A DNA stretch of 45,678 nucleotides from Sphingomonas pruni NBRC 15498 (lineage in GTDB: Bacteria > Pseudomonadota > Alphaproteobacteria > Sphingomonadales > Sphingomonadaceae): assembly GCF_001598455.1 (NCBI RefSeq), contig NZ_BCYZ01000035.1, positions 1 to 45,678 of the forward strand. Direction: 5' to 3'. A program made the position numbers and the translations under genes. The notes beneath the pieces are model-generated. The model worked only from the letters and a program-made list of their open reading frames with translations. It did no database searches and was not told the DNA's origin. Of the stretch, positions 1 to 9,044 are shown piece after piece (position 1 is the first letter of the stretch; each line of letters opens with the position of its first letter).

Positions 1-20
1 TCGAGTGGAGCGAAAAGCGC

Positions 21-80
21 CTACCCTCACCCTTCCGCCGCGCAACGCGCGGCTCCCTCCCTCTCCCAATGGGAGAGGGA
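21..80. repeat. Dispersed palindromic repeat beside accA
   Basis: Two perfect hairpins lie back to back. A 7-bp stem occupies 37-43/47-53 with loop AAC, and a 10-bp stem occupies 58-67/71-80 with loop AAT. A similar unit, hairpin plus CGCG palindrome plus G/A-rich tail, recurs in opposite orientation at 45593-45642, so this is probably a member of a dispersed family. It directly follows the accA stop on the minus strand and could also end that transcript, although no U-tract follows on that strand. Confidence 0.6.
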
Positions 81-82
81 TT

Positions 83-1030
83 TTAAAGCCGGCCCATCGC
101 CAGGAATTTGTCGCGACGGTCCCGGCGCAGATCATCGGGGCCGAGATTGTGCAGCCCGCTCAGCGCGTCGGCCATCGCGTCGCCCAGTGCCGCAATTGCC
201 GCGTCGGGGTCGCGATGCGCACCGCCCAGCGGTTCGGACACGATAGTGTCGATCACACCCAGCCCCTTCAGATCCTGCGCGGTGACTTTCATCGCCTCGG
301 CGGCGTCGGGCGCCTTGTCGGCGGTGCGCCACAGGATCGAGGCGCAGCCTTCGGGCGAGATCACCGAATAGACGGCGTGTTCGAACATCAGCACGCGATT
401 GCCCGCCGCCAGCGCGATCGCACCGCCCGATCCGCCCTCGCCGACCACTGCTGCGATCATCGGTACGCCGAGCTTCAGGCACGCCTCGGTCGAGCGCGCA
501 ATGGCTTCAGCCTGGCCGCGCTCCTCGGCCTGGACGCCGGGAAACGCGCCCGATGTGTCGACCAGGGTCAGCACCGGGAGGCCGAACCGGTCGGCGAGTT
601 CCATCAGGCGGATCGCCTTGCGATAGCCTTCGGGCTTGCCCATGCCGAAATTGTGCTTGAGCCGGCTGGCGGTATCGTTGCCCTTTTCGTGGCCGATCAC
701 CATCACCTTCTGCCCGCGAAACGTCGCGAAACCGCCCAGGATCGCCTGATCGTCGGCAAAGGCGCGGTCGCCGGCCAGCGGCATGAAATCCTCGAACAAC
801 CCGGCGACATAGTCCCCGAAATGCGGTCGATCCGGATGGCGTGCGACTTGCGTCTTCTGCCACGGCGTCAGCCTGGCATAGGTCGCCCTGAGCAAAGCGT
901 CCGACTTGGTCTGCAGCCGCTTGACCTCGGAATCGATGTCGATCGCGCCATCCGAAGCGGTGTCGCGAAGTTCATCGATCCGACCCTGCAACTCAGCGAT
1001 CGGCTTCTCGAATTCAAGGAAGGTTGCCAT
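83..1030 (-). CDS. accA: Acetyl-CoA carboxylase carboxyltransferase subunit alpha
   Basis: AccA is the alpha half of the cytoplasmic carboxyltransferase that moves CO2 from carboxybiotin to acetyl-CoA, giving malonyl-CoA for fatty acid synthesis. The 315-residue length is normal for the family. The N-terminus is a charged helical stretch ([17 protein letters not shown]), and the crotonase-like core contains the glycine-rich [10 protein letters not shown] segment near residue 200 and the [12 protein letters not shown] segment near residue 225. It is the last gene of a minus-strand run after xerD, with an 11-base gap. Its partner accD lies in the same window at 42680, so the two carboxyltransferase subunits are not in one operon. 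Confidence 0.97.
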   Translation of the reverse strand: MATFLEFEKPIAELQGRIDELRDTASDGAIDIDSEVKRLQTKSDALLRATYARLTPWQKTQVARHPDRPHFGDYVAGLFEDFMPLAGDRAFADDQAILGGFATFRGQKVMVIGHEKGNDTASRLKHNFGMGKPEGYRKAIRLMELADRFGLPVLTLVDTSGAFPGVQAEERGQAEAIARSTEACLKLGVPMIAAVVGEGGSGGAIALAAGNRVLMFEHAVYSVISPEGCASILWRTADKAPDAAEAMKVTAQDLKGLGVIDTIVSEPLGGAHRDPDAAIAALGDAMADALSGLHNLGPDDLRRDRRDKFLAMGRL

Positions 1031-1041
1031 GGCCGGGCGGG

Positions 1042-1953
1042 TTAGGCCCGCCTCGGGGCAACGTCAACGAGCGGGTGACGCGTGTTGACCAACTCGATCA
1101 GCCGTTTGCTGTCGACATGCGTGTAGATTTCGGTCGTCGCGATATCGGCATGCCCCAGCATCGCCTGGAGCGCGCGCAGGTCCGCGCCCCCTTCCAGCAA
1201 ATGGGTGGCAAAGGCGTGGCGCAGCACGTGCGGGCTGATGCGGTCGGGCGGGATGCCAGCATCGGCCGCCAGCGCCTTGATCAACTGGTAGAGGCGGATG
1301 CGCGACAAATGCCCCTTACCCGAGGGAAACAGCCATGGCCGGTCGCTCGAAACATGCGCGCGCCATGCCGCCACGGCGGCACGGGCTCGGTCGGAGACCG
1401 GCGCCAACCGCTCGCGTCCGCCTTTGCCTTTCAAGATGATATAAGGGCGATCGGGCTGGATGGCGTTGCGCGGCAGCGAGACGAGTTCGGTCGCGCGCAG
1501 TCCCGATCCGTACAGCAATTCGATCAGGGCCGAGAGACGCAGGTCGTTGGGATCGGGCGGAACGCGCGCTTGTCGCTCGGCGATCGCCGCGAACAGGCGA
1601 TCGATATCCTGATGGCTGAGTACCTTGGGCAAAGGCCGCCGTGCGCCGGGCCGCGGCAAGGCGCCGCCTGGATCGTCGGCGCGATGCCCTTCATCGGACA
1701 GGAACGCGAAGAAGCGGCGCAGCGCCGCCGCCTTGCGCGCGACCGTCGCATGCGAAAGATCGCGCCAGCCGTTCCCAAGTCGTTCGACGTCCTTCACGCC
1801 GGCAGAGGCCAACCGCCCTTTCAGCGCCTCAGAGGCAAGTCGCAAGTCGCTGGCATAAGCGGCAACGGTGTTCTTCGCGGCGCCGGCCTCCGCGACCAGC
1901 ATTTCGAGGAACCGCTCGATCAGCGCATGATCGTGAAGGTCGGTCGCGGCCAT
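1042..1953 (-). CDS. xerD: Tyrosine recombinase XerD
   Basis: This is a site-specific tyrosine recombinase of the Xer type, which resolves chromosome dimers at dif during division. The 303 residues carry an N-terminal SAM-like core-binding domain (about 10-95) and a C-terminal catalytic domain. Visible catalytic elements are the Arg in GLRATEL, the HxxR box in [15 protein letters not shown], and the late His and Tyr in [15 protein letters not shown]. The start codon overlaps the stop of the upstream 621-residue gene by one base (TGATG), so the two are probably coupled. XerD is preferred over XerC because xerD next to accA and opposite aroK is a common alphaproteobacterial arrangement. That paralogue choice is inferred from context. 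Confidence 0.9.
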   Translation of the reverse strand: MAATDLHDHALIERFLEMLVAEAGAAKNTVAAYASDLRLASEALKGRLASAGVKDVERLGNGWRDLSHATVARKAAALRRFFAFLSDEGHRADDPGGALPRPGARRPLPKVLSHQDIDRLFAAIAERQARVPPDPNDLRLSALIELLYGSGLRATELVSLPRNAIQPDRPYIILKGKGGRERLAPVSDRARAAVAAWRAHVSSDRPWLFPSGKGHLSRIRLYQLIKALAADAGIPPDRISPHVLRHAFATHLLEGGADLRALQAMLGHADIATTEIYTHVDSKRLIELVNTRHPLVDVAPRRA

Positions 1954-3818
1954 CAGGCCCGCGTCACGGCCTCGGCGGCGACCATCCGCGCGGTGCTGCC
2001 CAGCCCTACGATCCGCAATGCGTTGACGATGTGGAACACTGCCGCCGGCGACACACCGCGCCAGTCCTGCGTCTGCAAACCGACCGCGCTCAGCACCAGC
2101 ACTTCACCGGGATGGCGCTGCGCCGCGGCGCGATCGATCGCACGAGTCCAGCTATTGCCGCCTTGCACGTCCGCTCCATAGCTTTGCGCCACTGCCGGAT
2201 CGAGCCTGGCGAGCCCGGCAAGCGCGGCCGCGAACATCCGCTGTTTGGCCGCATCGCCCGAAAAGGCCCCGACTTCGCCCGAACCATAACGCGCATTGCT
2301 GTCGGGATCGGACACCAGGATCAGCGCCCACCCCAGGCTGCCCCGCGCCACCGTATTGCGCCACCGCGCCGCCGATCGATCGAGCCCGGCGCTGAGCATC
2401 GAGGCGACCAGTTGGTCGCTGCCATCGGTCTTGTCCGCGACCGGAATGCGCTTGGCGGCACGCGCCGTCAGCACCAGCCGGCCATAGCCGGTGAGGCCGT
2501 TGCTATTCTGGCCCCACAGCCCCCGCAGCGCACCGAGCCGCGCATCGCGCGATTCGCCCGCATAAGCGGTGCGCAGGTCGCTCGCGACGCCGTTGGCCGG
2601 ATTGCCCTGATCGTCGCCCGCATCGATCAGGCCGTAGAGATCGACCAATGCGAGGTTGGAGAGAACGCCCTGCGCCGCCGCCTGGTCAGCGAATTGCGAT
2701 CGCTCCACCGGCGTTTCCTGGGGCGCGAGCACTTGCCAATAGCGCATCTGAGGTCCGGTGCCCTCGAACAGCGTATCGGGAATCTTCTCGCCGGCGGCCA
2801 TCGCCAGGCCGTAACGCCACGTATTGATGTTAGTGACGCCGTCCCATTCGATCACCACGTCGCCCTTGTTCGACCCGCGCCCCGCGATCTTCTGCGCGAG
2901 CGCCAGGTCGACGCCGGCGGCGACGCGCTTGGCCTGATTCATCAACGGCGTCGCTTGGCTGGGCGCCGACGATAAAGCAGCGCACATTGCGCGCGCCAAT
3001 ATCCAGGCCGGCTCGCTCGATACCTTGACCGCGTCGTTGGCCAACGGACACATCGCGCCGACATCACCGGTCGCCAGCGCCGCCTGCATAGCGACCTGAT
3101 AGAGTTTCGGCGTGTAATCCTGCGGGTCGACCGATTGCACCATCGCGCGCGCGCCGACCGATTCGCCCATACGCAGCAGCAACCAGGCGCGCTCGGCGGC
3201 GAAATCCGCACCGTTGACGTTGCGGGGCGTGCTGATCGGCTGCAGCAACAAACGGCGCAGCGCGATCGACACCCAGCGCGAGGCGATCGGTGCGCGCGTG
3301 TCGCGCATCAGCCGCTCTATGTAGCGGCCATCGGCATTCCCGAACGCCGCGGGATTCATCATCCGCTCGGCGGTCGGCAAAATGCCGATCATCGCCAGAT
3401 TGCGGCGCGACGATTCGGGCAAGGTGTAATGTACCTGTCCCGATGTCGCCGCGGGTGTCGGAGCCGCGATCGGCAGCCCGGTCAACGGATCGGTCGCGGC
3501 CGGCGCGGGTAGCGGCAACGCGGGAGCGGCCGGGCTGGCCGTCGGCGCGACGCTGATAGCGGGAGACGTCGTCGGCGCGGGAGCCGGCGCCGGAGCCGAT
3601 GTCGGCGCCGGGGTCTGGGCACGCGGCGACGGACGCGGCGCGGGAGCAGGCGCGACCGGCTGGTCGAACCCTGGCGGCAGGATCGATTCGGGCTTTTTCT
3701 GCGCGAGCGCCGCGCCGCCTGCGGCGAGCAGCGCTATCGCCAGCGCCGACGCGCCAGCGCTAGCCTTGGAGATTCGCAAGCGAGACAGCCTTTTCCACCC
3801 GGGTCTGCTGCGACTCAT
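1953..3818 (-). CDS. Exported protein of unknown function, Pro/Ala-rich N-terminus
   Basis: The product is 621 residues and I recognise no catalytic domain. The N-terminus is signal-peptide-like (a basic region, then SALAIALLAAGGAALAQ), followed by a proline/alanine-rich low-complexity linker at about 45-125 and a long, mostly helical-looking region suggestive of degenerate repeats. A periplasmic or envelope location is inferred. The ATG at 3818 has no obvious ribosome site. A TTG at 3779 is preceded by AAAAGG at suitable spacing and gives a compact signal peptide, so the true start may be 3779. It sits between a 45-residue membrane peptide gene and xerD, overlapping both. Confidence 0.8.
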   Translation of the reverse strand: MSRSRPGWKRLSRLRISKASAGASALAIALLAAGGAALAQKKPESILPPGFDQPVAPAPAPRPSPRAQTPAPTSAPAPAPAPTTSPAISVAPTASPAAPALPLPAPAATDPLTGLPIAAPTPAATSGQVHYTLPESSRRNLAMIGILPTAERMMNPAAFGNADGRYIERLMRDTRAPIASRWVSIALRRLLLQPISTPRNVNGADFAAERAWLLLRMGESVGARAMVQSVDPQDYTPKLYQVAMQAALATGDVGAMCPLANDAVKVSSEPAWILARAMCAALSSAPSQATPLMNQAKRVAAGVDLALAQKIAGRGSNKGDVVIEWDGVTNINTWRYGLAMAAGEKIPDTLFEGTGPQMRYWQVLAPQETPVERSQFADQAAAQGVLSNLALVDLYGLIDAGDDQGNPANGVASDLRTAYAGESRDARLGALRGLWGQNSNGLTGYGRLVLTARAAKRIPVADKTDGSDQLVASMLSAGLDRSAARWRNTVARGSLGWALILVSDPDSNARYGSGEVGAFSGDAAKQRMFAAALAGLARLDPAVAQSYGADVQGGNSWTRAIDRAAAQRHPGEVLVLSAVGLQTQDWRGVSPAAVFHIVNALRIVGLGSTARMVAAEAVTRA

Positions 3819-3897
3819 GCGCCCGGTTCGACAGGAAGAACATGCCCCCCACCAACACCACCAGCACGACGATCAGCACCACCAACATTCGCGACAT
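3760..3897 (-). CDS. Small single-pass membrane peptide (45 aa)
   Basis: This short ORF encodes 45 residues: a 3-residue cytoplasmic start, a very hydrophobic segment (MLVVLIVVLVVLVGGMFFL), and a charged tail ending near EKAVSLANLQG. It opens the minus-strand group and overlaps the start of the 621-residue gene in another frame, by 59 bases if that gene starts at 3818 or 20 bases if it starts at the TTG at 3779. The hydrophobic core followed by a polar tail does not look random. No Shine-Dalgarno sequence is clear upstream. Function is unknown. It could be a real small protein or a leader ORF that couples translation of the next gene. Confidence 0.6.
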   Translation of the reverse strand: MSRMLVVLIVVLVVLVGGMFFLSNRAHESQQTRVEKAVSLANLQG

Positions 3898-3981
3898 GCG
3901 ACAATAACCTTTACACTCTTTCGGCGTTCAAACCGACACGCCGCCCGGCTCGGCGCTTGTGCCCGAGCGTGCGGTGCGCTG

Positions 3982-3987
3982 TATAGC
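3982..3987 (+). promoter_or_regulatory. TATAGC box, probable -10 of aroK
   Basis: TATAGC ends 10 bases before the aroK ATG at 3998, and no Shine-Dalgarno sequence lies between. Transcription would begin within a few bases of the start codon, giving a leaderless or nearly leaderless message. The same placement recurs at other genes in this window, at 24254, 27960 and 39730. Confidence 0.45.
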
Positions 3988-3997
3988 CCCCAAGCCC

Positions 3998-4537
3998 ATG
4001 TTGCAAAGCGCTCCTCCCTTTCTTTCCTGGACCGGCAAGCCGATCGTGCTCGTCGGGTTGATGGGCGTCGGCAAGTCGACCGTCGGCCGCCGCCTCGCCG
4101 CGCGGCTGCATTTGCCCTTCGTCGATGCCGATACCGAGATCGAGGAAGCCGCCGGCATGACCGTCAGCGAAATCTTCGAGAAATTCGGTGAAGCGTATTT
4201 CCGCGACGGCGAACGGCGCGTCATCGCGCGCCTGGTCGACGGGAAGCCCAAGGTGATCGCCACCGGCGGCGGCGCGTTCATCAACGACGAAACGCGGGCG
4301 CTGATCCTCGATCAATCGATCGCGATCTGGCTCGATGCGCCGACCAGGATCCTGGCCGAACGCGTGGGCCGCCGCGACACGCGCCCCTTGCTGCGCAACC
4401 GCAACCCGCGCGAGGTGCTCGACGAACTCGCCGCGGTTCGAAATCCGATCTATGCCCAGGCTCCGATTCGCATCGCCAGCGACCAGGCGCCGCACGAATC
4501 GGCCGTCAACGCCATCCTGAAAGCCATCGGCCTGTGA
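3998..4537 (+). CDS. aroK: Shikimate kinase
   Basis: AroK phosphorylates shikimate with ATP at the fifth step of the shikimate pathway, in the cytoplasm. The Walker A motif GLMGVGKST is near residue 20, the substrate-binding DADTEIEE near 45, GGGAF near 90 and the lid Arg region RPLL near 130. At 179 residues it is a usual length. A GTG at 3959 would add 13 residues. The ATG at 3998 is chosen because it sits just after a TATAGC box and matches the normal N-terminus of the family. The aroB start overlaps its stop (GTGA), so kinase and dehydroquinate synthase are coupled. Confidence 0.95.
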   Translation: MLQSAPPFLSWTGKPIVLVGLMGVGKSTVGRRLAARLHLPFVDADTEIEEAAGMTVSEIFEKFGEAYFRDGERRVIARLVDGKPKVIATGGGAFINDETRALILDQSIAIWLDAPTRILAERVGRRDTRPLLRNRNPREVLDELAAVRNPIYAQAPIRIASDQAPHESAVNAILKAIGL

Positions 4538-5631
4538 CCATCGTTCCCGTTTCGCTCGGTTCGCGCAGCTACGATATCGTGATCGAGCGCGGACTGCTCG
4601 ACCGCGCCGCCGAGCATTTGAAGCCGCTGTCGCGCGGCAGGTCGATGGCCATCGTCAGCGACGCCAATGTCGCGCCGCATCTTGCGACTCTGCAGGCCGC
4701 GCTCGCTGCTGCCGGCATCGCAAGTGAAGCCATCGTACTGCCGCCCGGCGAAGGCACCAAGAGCTGGGCTCAGCTCGAAGCCCTGACCGACCGGCTGCTC
4801 GCGCACGGCGTCGAGCGCGGTGACTATGTCATCGCGCTGGGCGGCGGCGTGATCGGCGATCTGGTCGGATTCGCGAGCTCGATCGTCAAACGCGGGTGCG
4901 GCTTCGTCCAGATACCGACGACCCTGCTTGCCCAGGTCGACAGTTCGGTCGGCGGCAAGACGGCGATCAATACGCGCGCCGGCAAGAATCTGATCGGCGC
5001 CTTCCACCAGCCGGGGCTGGTGCTGATCGATCCCGACGTGCTCGACACCTTGCCCGCCCGCGAGACGCGCGCCGGTTACGCCGAAGTCGTCAAATACGGC
5101 CTGATCGACGATTTTGCCTTCTTCGAATGGTGCGAGGCGAATGGCGACAAGCTGCTCGCCGGTGATCCCGAAGCGCGCGAACATGCCATCGCGCATTCGG
5201 TCGGTGCCAAGGCGCGGATCGTCGCCGAGGACGAGCGCGAGACGACGGGCAAGCGCGCCTTGCTCAATCTTGGCCATACGTTCGGACATGCGCTGGAAGC
5301 GGAGACGGGGTTTTCGGACCGCCTGCTCCATGGCGAAGGCGTCGCGGCGGGCATGGCGCTGGCTTTCGCCTATTCGGCGCGGCGCGGCCTGTGTCCCGGC
5401 CAGGACGCCGAGCGCGTCGCGGTACATCTGCGCGCAGTCGGCCTGCCGGACGGGATCAAAGCCGCGGGAATTGACGCGAGCGGCGCGACGTTGGTCGACC
5501 ATATGCGGCACGACAAGAAGATGGACGCGGGCACCCTGCCCTTTCTCCTCGCGCACGGCATCGGCCGGACCTATCTCGACCATTCGGTCGACCTTGCCGA
5601 TGTCGAGGCCTTCCTCGACGCCGAGCGGTGA
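4534..5631 (+). CDS. aroB: 3-dehydroquinate synthase
   Basis: AroB converts DAHP to 3-dehydroquinate, the second step of the shikimate pathway, using NAD and a divalent metal. The 365 residues show the NAD-binding GGGVIGDLVGF segment near 105, PTTLLAQVDSSVGGKTAIN near 130, and the metal ligands in GYAEVVKYG, NLGHTFGHA and LHGEGVA. It starts with GTG overlapping the aroK stop by four bases, and its own stop overlaps the GTG of the next small membrane protein gene. The three genes therefore form one tightly packed transcript. Confidence 0.97.
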   Translation: MTIVPVSLGSRSYDIVIERGLLDRAAEHLKPLSRGRSMAIVSDANVAPHLATLQAALAAAGIASEAIVLPPGEGTKSWAQLEALTDRLLAHGVERGDYVIALGGGVIGDLVGFASSIVKRGCGFVQIPTTLLAQVDSSVGGKTAINTRAGKNLIGAFHQPGLVLIDPDVLDTLPARETRAGYAEVVKYGLIDDFAFFEWCEANGDKLLAGDPEAREHAIAHSVGAKARIVAEDERETTGKRALLNLGHTFGHALEAETGFSDRLLHGEGVAAGMALAFAYSARRGLCPGQDAERVAVHLRAVGLPDGIKAAGIDASGATLVDHMRHDKKMDAGTLPFLLAHGIGRTYLDHSVDLADVEAFLDAER

Positions 5632-6059
5632 CCAGAAAGCACCTCGTTCGCGTCGCGCTGCTGACGCTGGGGTGTGTGGTCTATCTGCCGGCGATGGTCT
5701 TGATGACCATCCAGGTGTCGGGGGCCGTCGAGCTCCAGGCGCTGTTCGACTGGCTGACTGGGCGGTGCACCGGCGGTTGTGATGGCTGGAACGTACTGGC
5801 GACGGCGGTCCAGATCCTGCCGATCATCGTCACCGGGCCCGCGCTACTGTGGATCGGGATTATCTGGGTACGTCGCGGCCGGCGCTCCGACCGCGAGGCT
5901 CAGGCGATCGCCGGCGAGTTCGCGACGGCGCCTGATCGCGTGTCGCCGCATGCGATTGAGGAGGATGAGGATCGCTATCTGTACCGCGATCGCCAGGGGC
6001 GGCTCCGCCCGGTTTATGCCCCCCCTGCTCCATCACCAAAGCTCGATACAGGACGCTGA
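5628..6059 (+). CDS. Small two-span membrane protein downstream of aroB
   Basis: The product is 143 residues with two hydrophobic spans, about 8-30 and 60-83. Between them is a loop with a cysteine pair (TGRCTGGCDG). A polar cytoplasmic tail rich in Asp, Glu and Arg follows and ends in a proline-rich stretch. It starts with GTG, overlapping the aroB stop by four bases, so it is translated from the aro transcript. I recognise no family. A membrane role unrelated to aromatic synthesis is possible, since operon position alone is weak evidence. Confidence 0.75.
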   Translation: MTRKHLVRVALLTLGCVVYLPAMVLMTIQVSGAVELQALFDWLTGRCTGGCDGWNVLATAVQILPIIVTGPALLWIGIIWVRRGRRSDREAQAIAGEFATAPDRVSPHAIEEDEDRYLYRDRQGRLRPVYAPPAPSPKLDTGR

Positions 6060-6099
6060 TTTCCGGATATCGCCGCGGTCATGACTTAAGGAGGGTTCG

Positions 6100-6867
6100 A
6101 TGCTTTTGACGAGCTTGCTCGCACCTGCCGGCACCGACGCCGGGTTGGCGCCATCAGGGAAATGGACAGTCGATTATCGCGCCGACAAGTGCGTCGCATC
6201 GCGCCCATTCGGTGCCGAACCCGCCACCTATATAGCGCTCCAGCCGTACGTATCGCTGGATGTCATAGGCGCAAAGCTGATCCTCGTGGCACCGAATATC
6301 GAAGGAAGTGGTGTCAGGAACGGAACAGCTAAAATCTCGCTGCAACCTGCTAACACCGAAAAGACGCTCGGATATGTCAGCCGCGACTCCCAACTTGATG
6401 GGGCTCGAAGTTACGAAATGTCGTTGGACGCAGACACGATGGCCCAGATCGGGCAGGCGACAAGCTTGGCGATCACTGCCGGAAAGGAAGCGGTAACACT
6501 GGAGACGGGAAAGCTTCAACCGGTGATCGACGCTGCGGAGAAGTGCAACGATGACCTTATGCGAAGCTGGGGCGTCGATCCGGCTGCGAGGGCGACGCCG
6601 TTAGGCAACCCTGGCCAGTGGTTCACTGATGATGACTATCCCCCGGCAGCAGCCAGACGACATGTGCAAGGAAACGCTACGATCGTCCTTACTGTCGACC
6701 CCAACGGTGAGGTAAAAGGATGCCGCATCGTGGCCACCACGGGCGACCCGGACCTCGACAAGGGAACTTGTGACATGGCGCGGGCCCATGCCCGTTATGT
6801 TCGCAAAGATGGGGCAGATCGTTTTTCGGTTCTCGCAGTGCATTGGTCGCTATCGGATCAGCGATAG
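6100..6867 (+). CDS. TonB C-terminal-like domain protein
   Basis: The product is 255 residues. Residues about 165-250 resemble the TonB/TolA C-terminal fold: YPPAAARRHVQGNATIVLTV, then an Asp-Pro-Asn-Gly turn, GCRIVATTGDPDLD and a last helix with CDMARAHARY. The first 160 residues are a beta-rich region with no match I recognise. The N-terminus (MLLTSLLAPAGTDAG) is only weakly signal-like, and there is no long transmembrane anchor of the kind true TonB has. The start is backed by a strong ribosome site (AAGGAGGG). It converges on the DUF423 gene with a six-base gap. Energy transduction is not implied. Many sphingomonad proteins carry this domain alone. Confidence 0.75.
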   Translation: MLLTSLLAPAGTDAGLAPSGKWTVDYRADKCVASRPFGAEPATYIALQPYVSLDVIGAKLILVAPNIEGSGVRNGTAKISLQPANTEKTLGYVSRDSQLDGARSYEMSLDADTMAQIGQATSLAITAGKEAVTLETGKLQPVIDAAEKCNDDLMRSWGVDPAARATPLGNPGQWFTDDDYPPAAARRHVQGNATIVLTVDPNGEVKGCRIVATTGDPDLDKGTCDMARAHARYVRKDGADRFSVLAVHWSLSDQR

Positions 6868-6873
6868 ACCGTA

Positions 6874-7212
6874 TCACGCGCTGCTTTTCGCCACGCTCCA
6901 CGCCAGCCACAGCCATCCCCCGATCAGCGCCAAGCCGCCAATCGGCGTGATCGCGCCGAACCAGCGCGGCGCGCCGAGTGCCATCAGATAAAGCGTGCCG
7001 GCGAACACCAAGCCGCCGATCACGAACAACGCGGCAGGTCCCTTGGCTTCCATCTTCAGCGCCACCAACGCCGCGACCGCGTGGATCAGCTGATATTGTC
7101 CACCGGTCTTGAGCCACTCCGCCGCTTGCCCACTCGCGCCATGCGCGCCGAACGCGCCCGCGCCGACCGCCAGCGCACCCGACAAAGCGGCCAGGATCGC
7201 GATCCAGTTCAT
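6874..7212 (-). CDS. DUF423 family membrane protein
   Basis: This 112-residue inner-membrane protein matches the DUF423 (YgdD-like) family: four hydrophobic spans, an N-terminal GALAVGAGAFGAHG stretch, the conserved QYQLIHAVAAL segment and FAGTLYLMALG. The biochemical role of the family is not established. Its ATG overlaps the stop of the upstream antiporter gene by four bases (ATGA), so the two are co-translated. Confidence 0.9.
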   Translation of the reverse strand: MNWIAILAALSGALAVGAGAFGAHGASGQAAEWLKTGGQYQLIHAVAALVALKMEAKGPAALFVIGGLVFAGTLYLMALGAPRWFGAITPIGGLALIGGWLWLAWSVAKSSA

Positions 7213-9044
7213 GGTTCCTGCCCTCTTCCCAATTCCTCCGCGCCCACCGGTTCGGATGCGGCGTCGGCATCGGCCGCGATCTCGCGCCGGGTCGCGGCGA
7301 AAATCTCCTCGCGCTCGTCGCTGGTGATGATGCGGTCGCGCGCCGCGCGCAAATCGCCGGTTTCATATTGGAGCTTCAGCCGCTCCTTGTCGCGCGCGCG
7401 GTACATGTCCTCGGCGCGGTCGGCTTCGGCCGGATCGATGTCGATCGCGTTCATCGCCATCCGTCCCATCTTGATTGCCGATTCCATCACTTCGCGCACG
7501 ACACCGGAGATCGGCGAGCCCTTGAGCTTGATCAGCGCACGTCGGTCGTAGGTGCGCGCGAATATGGCGGCCTTGGGAAATGCCTCGTGCACACCCTCGA
7601 TCAGGTCGGCGTCGAGCTGGTCGCCATCGATACAGAACAGGATCAGTTCCGCCTCATGCGCGCCGGCCTGGCGCAAGAGATCGAGCCGCGTGCCGTCGCC
7701 ATAATAGACTTTGGCGCCGAATTCGGCGGCGACGTCGATCATCTCGATATCCGTATCGATCAGCGTCACCGGCACGCCGGCGGCGATCAGCATCTGCGAC
7801 ACTGTCTGGCCAAATCGCCCATAGCCGACCACCAATGCATTGGCGCCGTCGGCGCGCGGCCCTTCGCGGTCACCGGTGACCTCGGGCGCCTCGCGGATAC
7901 GCGCCGTCGCCATCATCAGGAAAGGCGTCGTCGCCATCGACAGAGTGACCACAGCGCTGAAGACGCTGACGGCGGCGGGCTCGATCAGGAAAGCGCGTTG
8001 CGCCTGCGCGAACAGCACGAACCCGAACTCGCCCCCCTGGCTGAGCAACAGGCCGAGCGCCAGCGCGCCGCGCCAGTTCATCCGGAACGCCATCCCGATG
8101 GCGAAGATGATCGCCGCCTTGGTCGCGATCAGGGCCAGCGCCATGCCAATCACGAAGAACGGACGATCGGCGATCACGTGGAGATCTAACAACATGCCGA
8201 CCGCCAGGAAAAACAGTCCCAGTAGGATCGAGCGGAACGGCTCGACATCGGCTTCCAGCTCATGGCGGTACGGCGAATCGGCCAGCATCACGCCGGCGAC
8301 GAACGCGCCCAGGGCGGTCGACAAATGCAGATATTCCATCACCGCCGCCGATGCGGTGACCGTGAACAGGGCGGCGAACACGAACATCTCTCGCTCGCCG
8401 AGATTGCCGATCACGCGGAACAATGGCCGCAGCAGGTACCGGCCCGCCAGCACCAGCCCGGTAATCGCCAGCACGGTATAGATGAACAGCAGATAGCCTG
8501 GCGGCCCCTGCTGATCCGCAGGATTGCGCGACAGGATCGTGACGAGCGTGATCAAGGGAACGATCGACAAATCCTGAAACAGCAGCACTGCGAAGGCGCG
8601 TTCGCCGAACGGCGTGCGCAAGCGCCCGGCAGATTGCAGCATCGGCAACACCTGCGCGGTCGAGGACAGCGCCAGGGGCATGCCGACGACCAGGGCGGCC
8701 TGCCAAGAGAAACCGACTATGCCATGAACGATCAACGCGATCGCCAGGCCGCACGTCAGCACCTGGATCAGCCCGATCGCGAAGATGTCCTGCTTCATCT
8801 TCCACAGGCGTGACAAATTGAGTTCGAGCCCGACGATGAACAGCAGGAGCGTGATGCCGAGCTCCGCGACGCTGATCTTTCCTTGCGCGTCGCCGATCAG
8901 GTTGAACGCCTGCGGCCCGATCAGCGCGCCGGCGACGAGGAAGCCCAGGGTCGCGCCCAGGCCGAGACGGCGGAACAACAGGACGAACACCATCCCGACG
9001 CCGAGCATGACGACGCCGTCGCGGAGCATCGATGCGCCGTGCAT
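7209..9044 (-). CDS. CPA2 family monovalent cation:proton antiporter (KefB/KefC type)
   Basis: The product is 611 residues. An N-terminal Na+/H+ exchanger domain of about a dozen membrane spans (1-385) is followed by a cytoplasmic TrkA-N nucleotide-binding domain with the Rossmann motif GYGRFGQ (near 420), then a charged tail. This is the layout of potassium-efflux or proton antiporters that sense NAD(H) or glutathione adducts. The start is taken at 9044, where the ATG overlaps the stop of the Fe-S scaffold gene by one base (TGATG). The reading frame stays open upstream, but that extension is antisense-like and lacks hydrophobic character. The ion specificity (K+ or Na+) cannot be read from the sequence. 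Confidence 0.92.
   Translation of the reverse strand: MHGASMLRDGVVMLGVGMVFVLLFRRLGLGATLGFLVAGALIGPQAFNLIGDAQGKISVAELGITLLLFIVGLELNLSRLWKMKQDIFAIGLIQVLTCGLAIALIVHGIVGFSWQAALVVGMPLALSSTAQVLPMLQSAGRLRTPFGERAFAVLLFQDLSIVPLITLVTILSRNPADQQGPPGYLLFIYTVLAITGLVLAGRYLLRPLFRVIGNLGEREMFVFAALFTVTASAAVMEYLHLSTALGAFVAGVMLADSPYRHELEADVEPFRSILLGLFFLAVGMLLDLHVIADRPFFVIGMALALIATKAAIIFAIGMAFRMNWRGALALGLLLSQGGEFGFVLFAQAQRAFLIEPAAVSVFSAVVTLSMATTPFLMMATARIREAPEVTGDREGPRADGANALVVGYGRFGQTVSQMLIAAGVPVTLIDTDIEMIDVAAEFGAKVYYGDGTRLDLLRQAGAHEAELILFCIDGDQLDADLIEGVHEAFPKAAIFARTYDRRALIKLKGSPISGVVREVMESAIKMGRMAMNAIDIDPAEADRAEDMYRARDKERLKLQYETGDLRAARDRIITSDEREEIFAATRREIAADADAASEPVGAEELGRGQEP

Noticed and set aside
1042..1953. 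Tyrosine recombinase as a sign of an integrated element
   Set aside because: Sequence and position next to accA and aroK fit the housekeeping XerD. No attachment-site duplication or cargo is present.
3959..3997. GTG start extending aroK by 13 codons
   Set aside because: The added residues are not part of the shikimate kinase fold, and the region overlaps the likely TATAGC promoter.
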